Assembly (NCBI RefSeq): GCF_021401345.1
Contig: NZ_JACBGE010000024.1
Span: 27,863-91,862, forward strand
Length of the DNA stretch: 64,000 nt
Reading direction: 5' to 3'
From: Hydrogenophaga sp. NFH-34
Lineage (GTDB): Bacteria; Pseudomonadota; Gammaproteobacteria; Burkholderiales; Burkholderiaceae_C
Under the pieces are notes generated by a model. It did not search any database. It was not told the origin of the DNA and was given only the letters and a program-made list of their open reading frames with translations. Shown here piece after piece: positions 10,968 through 19,683 of this stretch. The stretch's first letter is position 1; each line of letters opens with the position of its first letter. The position numbers and the translations under genes are program-made.

Positions 10968-11894
10968 TCAGGGGGCTGTTGGCGCCGGGCGGTCCGGAGG
11001 GACGGGCCAGGCGTCGGTCTCGCGGTGGCGCAGCCGCGTGGTCCAGTCGGCCGCGAAGTGCGCGGCGAGCCGTTCGACCAGGTAAACCGAGCGGTGCTGA
11101 CCGCCTGTGCAGCCGATGGCCACGGTGACGTAGCCCCGGTGATCCCGCAGCAAATGCGGCAGCCAGGTGGTCAGGAAGGCTTGGATGTGGGCCTCCATCT
11201 GCTGCACGTCGGGTTGTGAGGCGAGGTACTGGGCCACAGGCGCATCGCGGCCGGTCAGCGGGCGCAATTGCGGGTCGTAGTGCGGGTTGGGCAGCATGCG
11301 CACGTCGAACACGAAGTCGGCATCCATGGGGATACCGCGCTTGAACGCGAACGACTCGAACATCAGGGTCAGGGGGGAGGCGCCGACGTCGAGCAGGTCC
11401 TTGATGTGGCTGCGCAGCTGTGCCGCGCGGATCAGGCTGGTGTCAAGGACCAGGGCCTGCTCGCGCAACTGGGCCAGCAACTCGCGTTCGTGTTCGATGG
11501 CCTCGATCAGTGCGCGCCGCTGGTCGTCGCTGCGCGGCTGCGACAGCGGATGCAGGCGGCGTGTTTCGGAAAAGCGCCGCACCAGGGTGTCGGTGGTGGC
11601 GTCCAGGAACACCGTGCGCAGATGCACGGGCCGTCCGCGCCGCTGGCTGAGCTGGGCCAGGCGCCGCGGCAGCTCGGGCAGGGCGGCGGCGCTGCGCACG
11701 TCCATGGCGATGGCCACGCGGCGGGCGCGGTGGCTCTGTTCCAGGTCGATGAACGCGTCGAGCAGTTCCGGCGGCAGGTTGTCCACGCAGTAGTAGCCCA
11801 GGTCTTCCAGGGCCGTGAGCGCGACGGATTTGCCCGAGCCGGACATGCCGGTGATGAGCACCAGTTCGATGGGGGAGGGCGTTGGGGTGGACAT
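10968..11894 (-). CDS. rapZ: RNase adapter protein RapZ (YvcJ family)
   Basis: A 308-residue P-loop protein with Walker A GMSGSGKS at 16-23, followed by the family-specific [18 protein letters not shown]. The C-terminal domain contains the conserved [11 protein letters not shown] motif. In E. coli RapZ directs RNase E to the GlmZ sRNA and controls glucosamine-6-phosphate synthase; in a betaproteobacterium that target is not certain. It follows recN by 3 bp in a nadK-recN-rapZ block. Confidence 0.94.
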   Translation of the reverse strand: MSTPTPSPIELVLITGMSGSGKSVALTALEDLGYYCVDNLPPELLDAFIDLEQSHRARRVAIAMDVRSAAALPELPRRLAQLSQRRGRPVHLRTVFLDATTDTLVRRFSETRRLHPLSQPRSDDQRRALIEAIEHERELLAQLREQALVLDTSLIRAAQLRSHIKDLLDVGASPLTLMFESFAFKRGIPMDADFVFDVRMLPNPHYDPQLRPLTGRDAPVAQYLASQPDVQQMEAHIQAFLTTWLPHLLRDHRGYVTVAIGCTGGQHRSVYLVERLAAHFAADWTTRLRHRETDAWPVPPDRPAPTAP

Positions 11895-11897
11895 GGT

Positions 11898-13541
11898 TCA
11901 GGCTCCGAGCAGTTCGCGTGCATGGGCCAGCGAGGCCGCCGACTGCGCGTGGCCGCCGAGCATGCGGGCCAGTTCGTGCACGCGCGTTTCGCCCACGATC
12001 GGCGCCACGGTACTGGCGGTCTGCTGTGCCGCGGTGGTCTTGCTGACCAGCAGGTGGTGGTCGGCACAGGCCGCCACCTGCGCCAGGTGGGTCACGGCCA
12101 GCACCTGCCGGTCCTGGCCGAGCTGGCGCAGCATCTGCCCCACGGTGTGGGCCACGGCGCCGCCGATGCCCGAATCCACTTCGTCAAAGATGAGGGTGGG
12201 GGCCTGCCCTAACTGGCTGGTGACCACCGAGATGGCCAGTGCGATGCGCGAGAGCTCACCGCCGGAGGCCACCTTGCCGACCGGCCGGGCGGTGACGCCG
12301 GCATGGCCGGCCACCAGGAAGTCCACCTGTTCCCCGCCATGGGACTGGGGTTCCGGCAGCTTCTGCAGGGCGACTTCGAAGCGGCCACCGGCCATGCCGA
12401 GCGACTGCATGGCCTGCGTGACGGCCGCAGACAGGCGCGGGGCAGCGGCCTGGCGGTCGCGAGAGAGCGCGCCCATCTTTTTGTCGAAGGCTTGCCAGGC
12501 TTTGCGTTCGGCACTGCGCAGCGCGTCGAGGTCGAGGGCTTGGCCCAGCCGCGCCAACTCCTCGCGCCATTGCGCGTGCAGCGCCGGCAGCTCTTCGGGT
12601 GGCCGGCGGAACCGCCGTGCCAGCGACAGCCAGAGCGAGAGGCGCTGGTCCAGCTTGGCCAGCCCGGCGGGATCGAGATCGCCGTCGCCGGCATAGTGAC
12701 GCAGCGTGTGCACGGTGTCTTCCACCTGTGCCAGCGCCGATTCCAGGGCGTCGACCGGTCCCTGGAAGGCGGGTTCGATGCGCGTCTGGGCCGACAGCGC
12801 GGCCAGGGCTTTGTGCAGCAGGCCAGCCGCGTGCCCGGGGGCTTCGCCCAGCCAGTCGACCGCCTGGCTGGCCGCGTCCTGCAGGGCCTGCGCGTGGGTG
12901 AGCCGGCTGTGGCGGGCATTGAGTTCGTCCCATTCGCCGGACTGGGGCGCGAGCTTGTCGAGTTCCGCGATCTGCCAGGCCAGGCGTTCGCTTTCCTGTT
13001 GCAACTGGGCTTCGCGCGCCTGTGCGTCATCGAGCAGACGCAGGCGCTCGCGCCACTGGGTCCAAGCCTGGCCGGCCGCGCTGCTGTCGATACCGCCATA
13101 GGCATCGAGCAGCCGGCGTACCGCGTCGGGCCGGGTCAGGCTCTGCCAGGCGTGCTGGCCATGGATATCGACCAACTCGTCGGCCAGGGCCTTGAGCTGG
13201 GTGACGGTGGCAGCGCTGCCGTTGATCCACGCACGGCTGCGGCCGTCGCTGTCGATCGTCCGGCGTAGCAGCAGGGTGTCGTCTGCCGAAAAACCCTGCT
13301 CATCGAGCCAGGGCACCACCGAGGCCGGGCGGTCGAATTCGGCCGCCACTTCGCAGCGGGCCGCGCCTTCGCGGACCAGGCCGGCGTCGGCGCGGGCGCC
13401 CAGGGCCAACTGCAAGGCATCGATGAGGATGGACTTGCCGGCGCCGGTTTCGCCGGTGAGCACGCCGAAGCCGGTGTGCAGATCCAGGTCGAGGGCGGGG
13501 ACGATGACGAAGTCGCGCAGGGCGATGCGGCGCAGGCTCAT
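11898..13541 (-). CDS. recN: DNA repair protein RecN
   Basis: RecN is an SMC-like ATPase for double-strand break repair. From the ATG at 13541 (MSLRRIALRDF) the protein is 547 residues, the normal size. Walker A GETGAGKS is at 30-37 and Walker B TLIFDEVDSGIGG near the C-terminus, separated by a helical coiled-coil region. The open frame continues upstream over nadK, but that part is antisense-like shadow sequence with no RecN similarity, so it was excluded. Confidence 0.96.
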   Translation of the reverse strand: MSLRRIALRDFVIVPALDLDLHTGFGVLTGETGAGKSILIDALQLALGARADAGLVREGAARCEVAAEFDRPASVVPWLDEQGFSADDTLLLRRTIDSDGRSRAWINGSAATVTQLKALADELVDIHGQHAWQSLTRPDAVRRLLDAYGGIDSSAAGQAWTQWRERLRLLDDAQAREAQLQQESERLAWQIAELDKLAPQSGEWDELNARHSRLTHAQALQDAASQAVDWLGEAPGHAAGLLHKALAALSAQTRIEPAFQGPVDALESALAQVEDTVHTLRHYAGDGDLDPAGLAKLDQRLSLWLSLARRFRRPPEELPALHAQWREELARLGQALDLDALRSAERKAWQAFDKKMGALSRDRQAAAPRLSAAVTQAMQSLGMAGGRFEVALQKLPEPQSHGGEQVDFLVAGHAGVTARPVGKVASGGELSRIALAISVVTSQLGQAPTLIFDEVDSGIGGAVAHTVGQMLRQLGQDRQVLAVTHLAQVAACADHHLLVSKTTAAQQTASTVAPIVGETRVHELARMLGGHAQSAASLAHARELLGA

Positions 13542-13612
13542 GGCAGGGCGTCGAACAGAGGTGAACGGCGGTTGGGCGGTGGGCCGCCCTTGCCGCCATT
13601 GTGGCCCGGAAT

Positions 13613-14512
13613 TCAGGCGCCTTCGTTCCAGTGGAGTTTCATGCGCAGCGTGTCGAAATAGCTCCAGCCGACCGGGTGCAGCAGGCGCAGCGCATGTGGC
13701 GAGCGGCGCACCACGATGCGGTCGCCGTGCAGCAGGCTGGTGAGGGTCTGCATGTCGAAGTTGGCGCTGGCGTCCTTGCCCGAGACGATTTCTACCGCGA
13801 TCTCGCTGTCCGAGGGCAGCACCACGGGCCGGTTGGACAGCGTGTGTGGGGCGATCGGCACCATCACCCAGCCACCGATGGTCGGGTGCAGGAGCGGGCC
13901 GCCCGCCGACAGCGCGTAGGCGGTGGAGCCGGTGGGCGATGCGATGATGAGGCCGTCGGCCCGCTGGTTGGCCACAAAGTGGCCGTCGACTTCCACGCGC
14001 AGCTCGATCATGCTCGCCACACCACCGCGGTTGACGACCACGTCGTTGAGCGCCGTGGCCTCGAACACGCAGCGGCCATCGCGCCAGACGCTGGCCGCCA
14101 TCAGCGCACGGTGGTCTTCCTCGTAATGGCCGTGCAGGATGGGTTGCAGGCGCTCGCGGTAGCCGTTGAGCGGGATGTCGGTGATGAAGCCCAGGCGCCC
14201 CTGGTTGATGCCCACCAGCGGCACACCGAAGCGGGCCAGGCGCCGTCCGATGCCCAGCATGGTGCCGTCGCCGCCGACCACCAGGGCCAGATCGCAGTGT
14301 TGGCCGATGCTGGCCACGTCCAGTGCGGTGTACTGGGTCAGGCCGGTGTTCTGGGCGGTTTCGAGTTCGAGCGAGACGTCGCACCCCTCGTCGTGCAGAA
14401 AATGGGCCACCTCGTCCACCACATGGCGCGAGCCGGGGGCCTGGTATTTGCCCACGATGGCCACGTGTGCAAAGCGTGGCGCGGCGGGGACGGGTTTCGC
14501 GGGATCGGTCAT
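13613..14512 (-). CDS. nadK: NAD kinase
   Basis: NadK phosphorylates NAD to NADP. The 299-residue protein carries the signature GGDGT at 80-84, then [13 protein letters not shown], and the [15 protein letters not shown] motif that binds nucleotide. ATG at 14512 (MTDPAKP) is chosen because it gives family length; the frame upstream crosses the intergenic space toward hrcA. nadK is divergent from hrcA and upstream of recN, the usual hrcA/nadK/recN arrangement of betaproteobacteria. Confidence 0.97.
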   Translation of the reverse strand: MTDPAKPVPAAPRFAHVAIVGKYQAPGSRHVVDEVAHFLHDEGCDVSLELETAQNTGLTQYTALDVASIGQHCDLALVVGGDGTMLGIGRRLARFGVPLVGINQGRLGFITDIPLNGYRERLQPILHGHYEEDHRALMAASVWRDGRCVFEATALNDVVVNRGGVASMIELRVEVDGHFVANQRADGLIIASPTGSTAYALSAGGPLLHPTIGGWVMVPIAPHTLSNRPVVLPSDSEIAVEIVSGKDASANFDMQTLTSLLHGDRIVVRRSPHALRLLHPVGWSYFDTLRMKLHWNEGA

Positions 14513-14610
14513 GGACAAATTACAACATGCCGCACCCGCGGTGGCGCTGGCCGGAAACCCTTGTCGCACCGGATGCCGCAACGGGGTGCCCGCTCCTTAG
14601 AATGGCGACC

Positions 14611-15630
14611 ATGCTGGATGACCGCGCCAAGTTGCTGCTCAAGGCCCTTGTCGAGCGCTATATCGCCGACGGGCAGCCCGTGGGTTCGAGAACGCTCTCG
14701 AAGGCCACCGGGCTGGACCTGTCGCCCGCAACCATCCGCAACGTGATGAGCGACCTGGAAGAGCTGGGTCTCATCGCCAGTCCGCACACCTCGGCGGGCC
14801 GGGTCCCGACCGCGCGTGGCTACCGGCTGTTCGTGGATGCCATGCTCACGGTCAATCGCGACGAGTTGCCGCGGGTGGCCGAACTGGGTACCAGCAGCAT
14901 CGAACAAGGGCAGCCCCAGCGGGTGATCAGCCACGCGGCGCAGATGCTGTCGAGCTTGTCGCACTTTGTCGGCGTGGTGATGACCCCGCGCCGGGCCACC
15001 GTGTTCCGGCACATCGAATTCCTGAACCTGTCCGAGCGGCGCGTGCTGGTGATCCTCGTGGCCCCCGACGGCGATGTGCAGAACCGGATCATCCACACCC
15101 CGACCCAGTTCACCCAGTCGCAGTTGCAGGAAGCGGCGAACTATTTCAATGCGCACTATTCGGGTCTGGGCATGGACGCGGTGCGCGAGCGGCTGAAGTC
15201 CGAGCTGGATGCGCTGCGCGGCGAAATTGCCACGCTGATGAAGGCCGCCGTCGATCTGGGCACCGAAGCCGGCGCCCAGCGCGAAGAGGTGGTGGTGGCG
15301 GGCGAGCGCAATCTGCTGTCGGTGTCCGAATTCTCCAGCGACATGGGCAACCTGCGGCGCATGTTCGACCTGTTCGAGCAAAAGACGCAACTGGCGCGAT
15401 TGCTGGACGTGTCGGCCCAGGCCGATGGCGTGCGCATCTACATCGGCGGTGAAAGCCAGGTCGTGCCGTACGAAGACCTGTCGGTGGTCACGGCCCCCTA
15501 CGAAGTGGACGGCCAGGTGCTGGGCACGCTGGGCGTGATCGGCCCGCAGCGCATGCCCTACGACCGCATGATCCAGATCGTCGACGTCACCGCCAAGCTG
15601 GTCGGCAACGCACTGAGCCAGGGGCGCTGA
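14611..15630 (+). CDS. hrcA: heat-inducible transcription repressor HrcA
   Basis: HrcA represses groE/dnaK-type operons by binding CIRCE. The start [21 protein letters not shown] and [18 protein letters not shown] (winged helix) are typical, and [16 protein letters not shown] sequence follows. The protein is 339 residues from 14611; an ATG three codons earlier (14602) is also possible. I see no CIRCE inverted repeat upstream of it within the window, so autoregulation through CIRCE is not supported here. Confidence 0.96.
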   Translation: MLDDRAKLLLKALVERYIADGQPVGSRTLSKATGLDLSPATIRNVMSDLEELGLIASPHTSAGRVPTARGYRLFVDAMLTVNRDELPRVAELGTSSIEQGQPQRVISHAAQMLSSLSHFVGVVMTPRRATVFRHIEFLNLSERRVLVILVAPDGDVQNRIIHTPTQFTQSQLQEAANYFNAHYSGLGMDAVRERLKSELDALRGEIATLMKAAVDLGTEAGAQREEVVVAGERNLLSVSEFSSDMGNLRRMFDLFEQKTQLARLLDVSAQADGVRIYIGGESQVVPYEDLSVVTAPYEVDGQVLGTLGVIGPQRMPYDRMIQIVDVTAKLVGNALSQGR

Positions 15631-15694
15631 AGCATTTGGTCTGGCAGTGCTGCAAGGCGCTGCCGCAGCCCTCTTACAATCGCGGCCTTCGGAG

Positions 15695-15771
15695 GGGGCG
15701 TTAGCTCAGTTGGTCAGAGCAGGGGACTCATAATCCCTTGGTCGTTGGTTCAAGTCCAACACGCCCTACCA
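15695..15771 (+). tRNA. tRNA with CAT anticodon (Met elongator, or Ile2)
   Basis: A 77-nt cloverleaf: acceptor GGGGCGT/ACGCCCT with a G1-U72 wobble pair, D-arm AGCTCAGTTGGTCAGAGC, anticodon loop CTCATAA, T-arm GGTTCAAGTCC, discriminator A and encoded CCA. CAT can mean elongator Met or a TilS-modified Ile tRNA. The core resembles both, so the amino acid is not certain. A TACAAT hexamer at 15675-15680 could be its -10. The T-rich hairpin CGGTTTT/AAAACCG follows at 15775-15791. Confidence 0.88.
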
Positions 15772-15822
15772 GACCGGTTTTTTTAAAACCGAGGCATTTC
15801 GGAAAAAGGCGCCAAAAAGTCG

Positions 15823-15831
15823 TGCTACAAT
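15823..15831 (+). promoter_or_regulatory. possible extended -10 element for tRNA-Arg
   Basis: TGCTACAAT (TGn plus TACAAT) ends 11 bp before the tRNA-Arg 5' end, the distance expected for a stable-RNA promoter. No recognisable -35 is present. Confidence 0.4.
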
Positions 15832-15842
15832 GCAAGGCTTCA

Positions 15843-15919
15843 GCGGCTGTAGCTCAGTTGGATAGAGTACTTGGCTACGAACCAAGGGGTCGTGGGTTCG
15901 AATCCTGCCAGCCGCACCA
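15843..15919 (+). tRNA. tRNA-Arg(ACG)
   Basis: A 77-nt cloverleaf: acceptor GCGGCTG/CAGCCGC, anticodon loop CTACGAA (ACG, read as ICG after deamination), T-arm GGTTCGAATCC, discriminator A and encoded CCA. It lies 71 bp after the CAT tRNA and is followed by a strong terminator hairpin. Confidence 0.96.
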
Positions 15920-15937
15920 GAATTTATATTCGGCATC

Positions 15938-15970
15938 AACGGGTTAGTCTCAAAAGGACTGACCCGTTTT
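15938..15970 (+). terminator. intrinsic terminator after tRNA-Arg
   Basis: AACGGGTTAGTC pairs with GACTGACCCGTT (12 bp with one G-U) around a 7-nt loop, ending in TTTT. It closes the tRNA transcript upstream of the TRAP genes. Confidence 0.85.
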
Positions 15971-16132
15971 GCTTTGTGCCGCACCACTTCTCGCGGCATG
16001 TGCGCGATGCCCTGCGCGACGGCTTCTCTACCCGGGCCGTGTCTCACGCGAAGTGCGATGGTGTCCCGCGGCTCTCTGCTGGGGGGCAGCGATGGCGTCT
16101 TCGTTTTTTGGCTGGACTACCTCCTGCGCACC

Positions 16133-16681
16133 ATGGCCCTGCATGAGAAGACACCTGCGTCGGACGCGCTGAATGCCGCCGTCTCGACCGAACCCGGCAA
16201 CACCGATGCCGCCGCTCCCCGCAAAAGGCTGCTGGAAGACTGGCTGGTCGTCGGCACCATGATGGCGCTGGCGCTGATCACCTTTGCGAACGTGTTGGTG
16301 CGTTACTTCACCAGCGCGTCTTTCGCCTGGACGGAAGAGATCTCCGTCTTTCTCATGATCGTGCTGGCGCTGGTCGGGGGCTCGGCGGCGGTGCTGCGGG
16401 AGACGCACATCCGCATCGAGTTCTTCGCCAACGGTGGCAGCGCGCAGCGGCAGCGCCGCCTGGCGCAACTGGGGGCGCTCATGGTGGCGCTGCTGTTCAT
16501 CGCCATCGTGGTGCTGAGTGTGCCGGTGGTCTGGGACCATTACCAGTACGAGGAAACCTCGCCTGGTATCGGGGTGCCCCAGTGGTGGTATTCCATCTGG
16601 CTGCCGGTATTCAGCGCCCTGATCGCGGGTCGGGCCATGCAGGTGTTCGTGCGCAAGCTGCGCCAGGAGGATGCTGCATGA
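16133..16681 (+). CDS. TRAP transporter small membrane subunit (DctQ type)
   Basis: A 182-residue protein with four hydrophobic segments, starting after a 30-residue polar N-terminus. The region WTEEISVFLMIVLALVGGSAAV with the following ETHIRIEFF is characteristic of DctQ subunits of tripartite ATP-independent periplasmic transporters. ATG 16133 gives a normal length. It overlaps the DctM-type gene by 4 bp (ATGA). DctQ and DctM form the membrane complex, driven by a Na+ gradient in known members. Confidence 0.93.
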   Translation: MALHEKTPASDALNAAVSTEPGNTDAAAPRKRLLEDWLVVGTMMALALITFANVLVRYFTSASFAWTEEISVFLMIVLALVGGSAAVLRETHIRIEFFANGGSAQRQRRLAQLGALMVALLFIAIVVLSVPVVWDHYQYEETSPGIGVPQWWYSIWLPVFSALIAGRAMQVFVRKLRQEDAA

Positions 16682-17976
16682 CCGCCACCCTGCTGTTTGT
16701 GCTTTTCATCGGCGCCATGCTGATCGGCGTGCCGATCGGTGCGGCGCTCGGACTCGCGGGTACCGTGGCGATCGGTATCGCCAATGCCGACATTCCCTGG
16801 TTCGGGCTGATGGCGGTGCCGCAGAACTTCTATGCCGGGCTGGGCAAATACCCGCTGCTGGCCATTCCCATGTTCGTGCTCGTGGGGTCCATCTTCGACC
16901 GGTCGGGTGTGGCGCTGCGTCTGGTGAACCTGGCCGTGTCCATCGTGGGGCGGGGGCCGGGCATGCTGCCGCTGGTGGCCATTGCGGTCGCCATGTTCCT
17001 GGGCGGCATTTCGGGCTCCGGCCCCGCCACGGCCGCTGCCGTGGGCGGCGTGATGATCGCGGCGATGGCACGCGCCGGTTACCCGGCGCCGTATTCGGCG
17101 GCTGTGGTCGGCGCGGCGGCGGCCACCGACATCCTGATCCCGCCTTCGGTGGCGTTCATCGTGTATTCGGTGCTGGTACCCGGCGCATCGGTGCCGGCGC
17201 TGTTCGCGGCCGGCATGATCCCGGGCGTGCTGGCGGGGCTGGCGCTCATCGTGCCCGCGGTCTGGCTGGCGCGCCGGCATCGCATGGGTGCCGAGGAAGC
17301 CCATCTGCCTCGGCCACCGTTCTGGAAGAGCCTGCGCGAGGCAGCCTGGGGCCTGGTGGCGCCGGTGCTGATTCTGGGGGGCATGCGGGCAGGCTGGTTC
17401 ACGCCCACCGAAGCGGCGGTGGTTGCGGTGTTCTACGGCCTGTTCGTCGGCATGGTCGTGCACCGAACGATCCGCGTGCGCGATCTGTTCGACATCCTGC
17501 GGGAATCGGGGGAACTGTCGGCGGTGATCCTGCTGGTCGTCTCGCTGGCCGGCATCTTCGCGTTTTCGCTGTCCACGCTGGGGGTGATCGATCCGGTCAC
17601 GACCGCGATCGTCCATTCGGGGTTGAGCGAATGGGCGGTGCTGCTGCTCATCGTGCTGCTGCTCGTGCTGGCGGGCATGGTGCTCGATGGCATTTCCATC
17701 TTCCTGATCTTCGTGCCGTTGCTGATGCCGCTGATGAACCACTACCAGTGGGATCCGGTGTGGTTCGGTGTGCTGCTCACGCTCAACGTGGCCATCGGTC
17801 AGTTCACCCCGCCGATGGCGGTGAACCTGATGGTGTCCAGCCGCATTGCCGGCGTGCCCATGGAGGCCACCTCCCGCTGGGTGGGCTGGCTGCTGGTGGC
17901 CATGGGGCTGTGCATGCTGCTGGTTATGATCTGGCCGCCCCTGGCCACTTGGCTGCCTCAATACCTGGGCTATTGA
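16678..17976 (+). CDS. TRAP transporter large membrane subunit (DctM type)
   Basis: A 432-residue integral membrane protein with about 12 hydrophobic segments. Signatures include GGISGSGPATAAAVGGVMI, AATDILIPPSVAFIVYSVLV and the repeated half FTPPMAVNLMVSSRIAGVP, as in DctM transport channels. Start 16678 is within the stop of the small subunit, indicating coupled translation. The second half repeats the first in the usual inverted manner. Substrate cannot be deduced from this subunit. Confidence 0.95.
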   Translation: MTATLLFVLFIGAMLIGVPIGAALGLAGTVAIGIANADIPWFGLMAVPQNFYAGLGKYPLLAIPMFVLVGSIFDRSGVALRLVNLAVSIVGRGPGMLPLVAIAVAMFLGGISGSGPATAAAVGGVMIAAMARAGYPAPYSAAVVGAAAATDILIPPSVAFIVYSVLVPGASVPALFAAGMIPGVLAGLALIVPAVWLARRHRMGAEEAHLPRPPFWKSLREAAWGLVAPVLILGGMRAGWFTPTEAAVVAVFYGLFVGMVVHRTIRVRDLFDILRESGELSAVILLVVSLAGIFAFSLSTLGVIDPVTTAIVHSGLSEWAVLLLIVLLLVLAGMVLDGISIFLIFVPLLMPLMNHYQWDPVWFGVLLTLNVAIGQFTPPMAVNLMVSSRIAGVPMEATSRWVGWLLVAMGLCMLLVMIWPPLATWLPQYLGY

Positions 17977-18025
17977 TGCCCGGCGGTTCCTGAGGCGTTT
18001 TCATCCGTTCCCGAGGAGACCTTTC

Positions 18026-19054
18026 ATGAAGAAGCGCACCCTGCTGACCCTTTCCCTGGCTGCCGCTGCCACCCTGAGCGCACCGGCCATGGCCCAGAAC
18101 GCCTACCGCTCCGAATACCGCATGTCGCTCGTGCTGGGGCCGGCCTTCCCCTGGGGCAAGGGCGGCGAGATCTGGGCCAACAAAGTGCGCGAAAAGACGC
18201 AGGGCCGCATCAACATCAAGCTGTACCCGGGCGTTTCGCTCATCCAGGGTGACCAGACGCGCGAGTTCAGCGCGCTGCGCCAGGGCGTGATCGACATGGC
18301 CATCGGCTCGACCATCAACTGGTCGCCGCAGGTCAAGCAGCTCAACCTGTTCTCGCTGCCCTTCCTGATGCCCAACTACGCCTCGGTCGACGCGCTGACG
18401 CAGGGCGAAGTCGGCAAGCGCCTGTTCACGACGCTGGAGAAGGCCGGCGTGGTGCCGCTGGCCTGGGGCGAAAACGGCTACCGCGAAATCTCCAATTCCA
18501 AGAAGGCCATCAAGAGCCCGGCCGATCTCAAGGGCATGAAGATTCGCGTGGTCGGCTCCCCGCTGTTTATCGACACCTTCACCGCCCTCGGTGCCAACCC
18601 GACCCAGATGAGCTGGGCCGATGCGCAGCCGGCCATGGCCAGCGGCGCCGTCGATGGGCAGGAAAACCCGCTGTCGGTCTACATGGCGGCCAAGCTCTAC
18701 AACGTGGCGCAAAAGCACATCACGCTGTGGGGCTACATGAACGACCCGCTGGTCTTTGTCGTCAACAAGGATGTGTGGAACAGCTGGACGCCGGCCGACC
18801 GCGAAATCGTCAAGCAGGCGGCGATCGAGGCTGGCAAGGAGCAGATCGCGATTGCGCGCAAGGGCGTGGTCGAGGCCGACAAACCCCTGCTCAAGGAAAT
18901 CGCCTCGCACGGCGTGACCGTGATCGAACTGAGCGCTGCTGAACGCGCCGAATTCGTCAAGGCCACGCGACCGGTGGTCGACAAGTGGAAGGGCCAGATC
19001 GGCGCCGATCTGGTGAACCTGGCGGAAAAGACCGTCGCTGCTCACGCCAAGTGA
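18026..19054 (+). CDS. TRAP transporter solute-binding protein (DctP family)
   Basis: A 342-residue periplasmic protein with signal peptide MKKRTLLTLSLAAAATLSAPAMA and cleavage near residue 25. The region GMKIRVVGSPLFIDTFTALG contains the conserved Arg that binds the substrate carboxylate in DctP proteins, and AQPAMASGAVDGQENP matches the family core. It has a good AGGAG site and follows the membrane subunits by 49 bp. The ligand is an unknown carboxylate; no regulator or catabolic gene accompanies the cluster. Confidence 0.93.
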   Translation: MKKRTLLTLSLAAAATLSAPAMAQNAYRSEYRMSLVLGPAFPWGKGGEIWANKVREKTQGRINIKLYPGVSLIQGDQTREFSALRQGVIDMAIGSTINWSPQVKQLNLFSLPFLMPNYASVDALTQGEVGKRLFTTLEKAGVVPLAWGENGYREISNSKKAIKSPADLKGMKIRVVGSPLFIDTFTALGANPTQMSWADAQPAMASGAVDGQENPLSVYMAAKLYNVAQKHITLWGYMNDPLVFVVNKDVWNSWTPADREIVKQAAIEAGKEQIAIARKGVVEADKPLLKEIASHGVTVIELSAAERAEFVKATRPVVDKWKGQIGADLVNLAEKTVAAHAK

Positions 19055-19088
19055 GCATCCGAGCCGTTCTGCTGCGCAACGAAGCACC

Positions 19089-19640
19089 GTGAGCAAGGCC
19101 TTCACCAAAGAGACGGACGGCGATGACGACGAGGATCTCCCGGCGGTTGCGCCGCTGCCGGGAGGCAAGAACTACATCACCCGCGCCGGCTACGACCGGC
19201 TGCGGGCCGAGCTGTTCCAGCTCATGGACGAAGAGCGCCCCCGGATCGTCGAGATCGTGCACTGGGCGGCCAGCAATGGCGACCGTTCGGAGAATGGCGA
19301 CTATCTCTACGGCAAAAAGCGGCTGCGCGAGATCGACCGCCGTATCCGTTTCCTGACCAAACGGCTGGAAATCGCCGAGGTGGTGGACCCGTCGCTCCAC
19401 CATGGCGGGGAGCAGGTGTTTTTCGGTGCCACCGTCACCTACGCCGATGCCGAGGGCGACGAAACCACGGTCACCATCCTCGGCGTGGACGAGGCCGACA
19501 GTGCGCGCGGCCAGATCAGCTGGATCTCGCCCGTGGCGCGGGCCTTGCTCAAAACGCGTGTTGGCGACACGGTGAAGCTGGCGCTGCCCGGCGGCGTACA
19601 GGCGCTCGAAGTGCTCGCGGTGGCGTACCCGGCGCCTTGA
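19089..19640 (+). CDS. greB: transcript cleavage factor GreB
   Basis: GreB rescues backtracked RNA polymerase. The 183-residue product begins at GTG 19089 and has an acidic N-terminal extension. The coiled-coil domain contains NYITRAGYDRLRAEL and the tip acidic pair in SNGDRSENGDYLYGKKRLREIDRRI, which is GreB-like rather than GreA-like. The C-terminal FKBP-like domain follows. It is 34 bp after the TRAP solute-binding gene, probably by chance, and is convergent with spoT; many betaproteobacteria have spoT and greB co-oriented. Confidence 0.94.
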   Translation: MSKAFTKETDGDDDEDLPAVAPLPGGKNYITRAGYDRLRAELFQLMDEERPRIVEIVHWAASNGDRSENGDYLYGKKRLREIDRRIRFLTKRLEIAEVVDPSLHHGGEQVFFGATVTYADAEGDETTVTILGVDEADSARGQISWISPVARALLKTRVGDTVKLALPGGVQALEVLAVAYPAP

Positions 19641-19659
19641 GCCGGCGCGCGCTACGCCA

Positions 19660-19681
19660 CGCGATCCCATCAGGGATCGCG
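19660..19681. terminator. hairpin between convergent greB and spoT
   Basis: CGCGATCCC and GGGATCGCG form a perfect 9-bp stem with a 4-nt loop in the 43-bp gap between the two stop codons. No T-run follows on either strand, so its strength as an intrinsic terminator is doubtful. Confidence 0.45.
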
Positions 19682-19683
19682 AA

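Noticed and set aside
10960..10975. Shared terminator at the mutY/rapZ junction
   Set aside because: The two stop codons abut with no spacer and no hairpin plus T-run was found at the junction.
13542..14384. N-terminal extension of the recN frame
   Set aside because: It overlaps nadK in another frame, has no RecN similarity, and the internal ATG at 13541 gives the normal RecN size.
14513..14610. CIRCE element or HrcA operator in the nadK/hrcA gap
   Set aside because: No 9-bp inverted repeat of the CIRCE type (TTAGCACTC and partner) is present.
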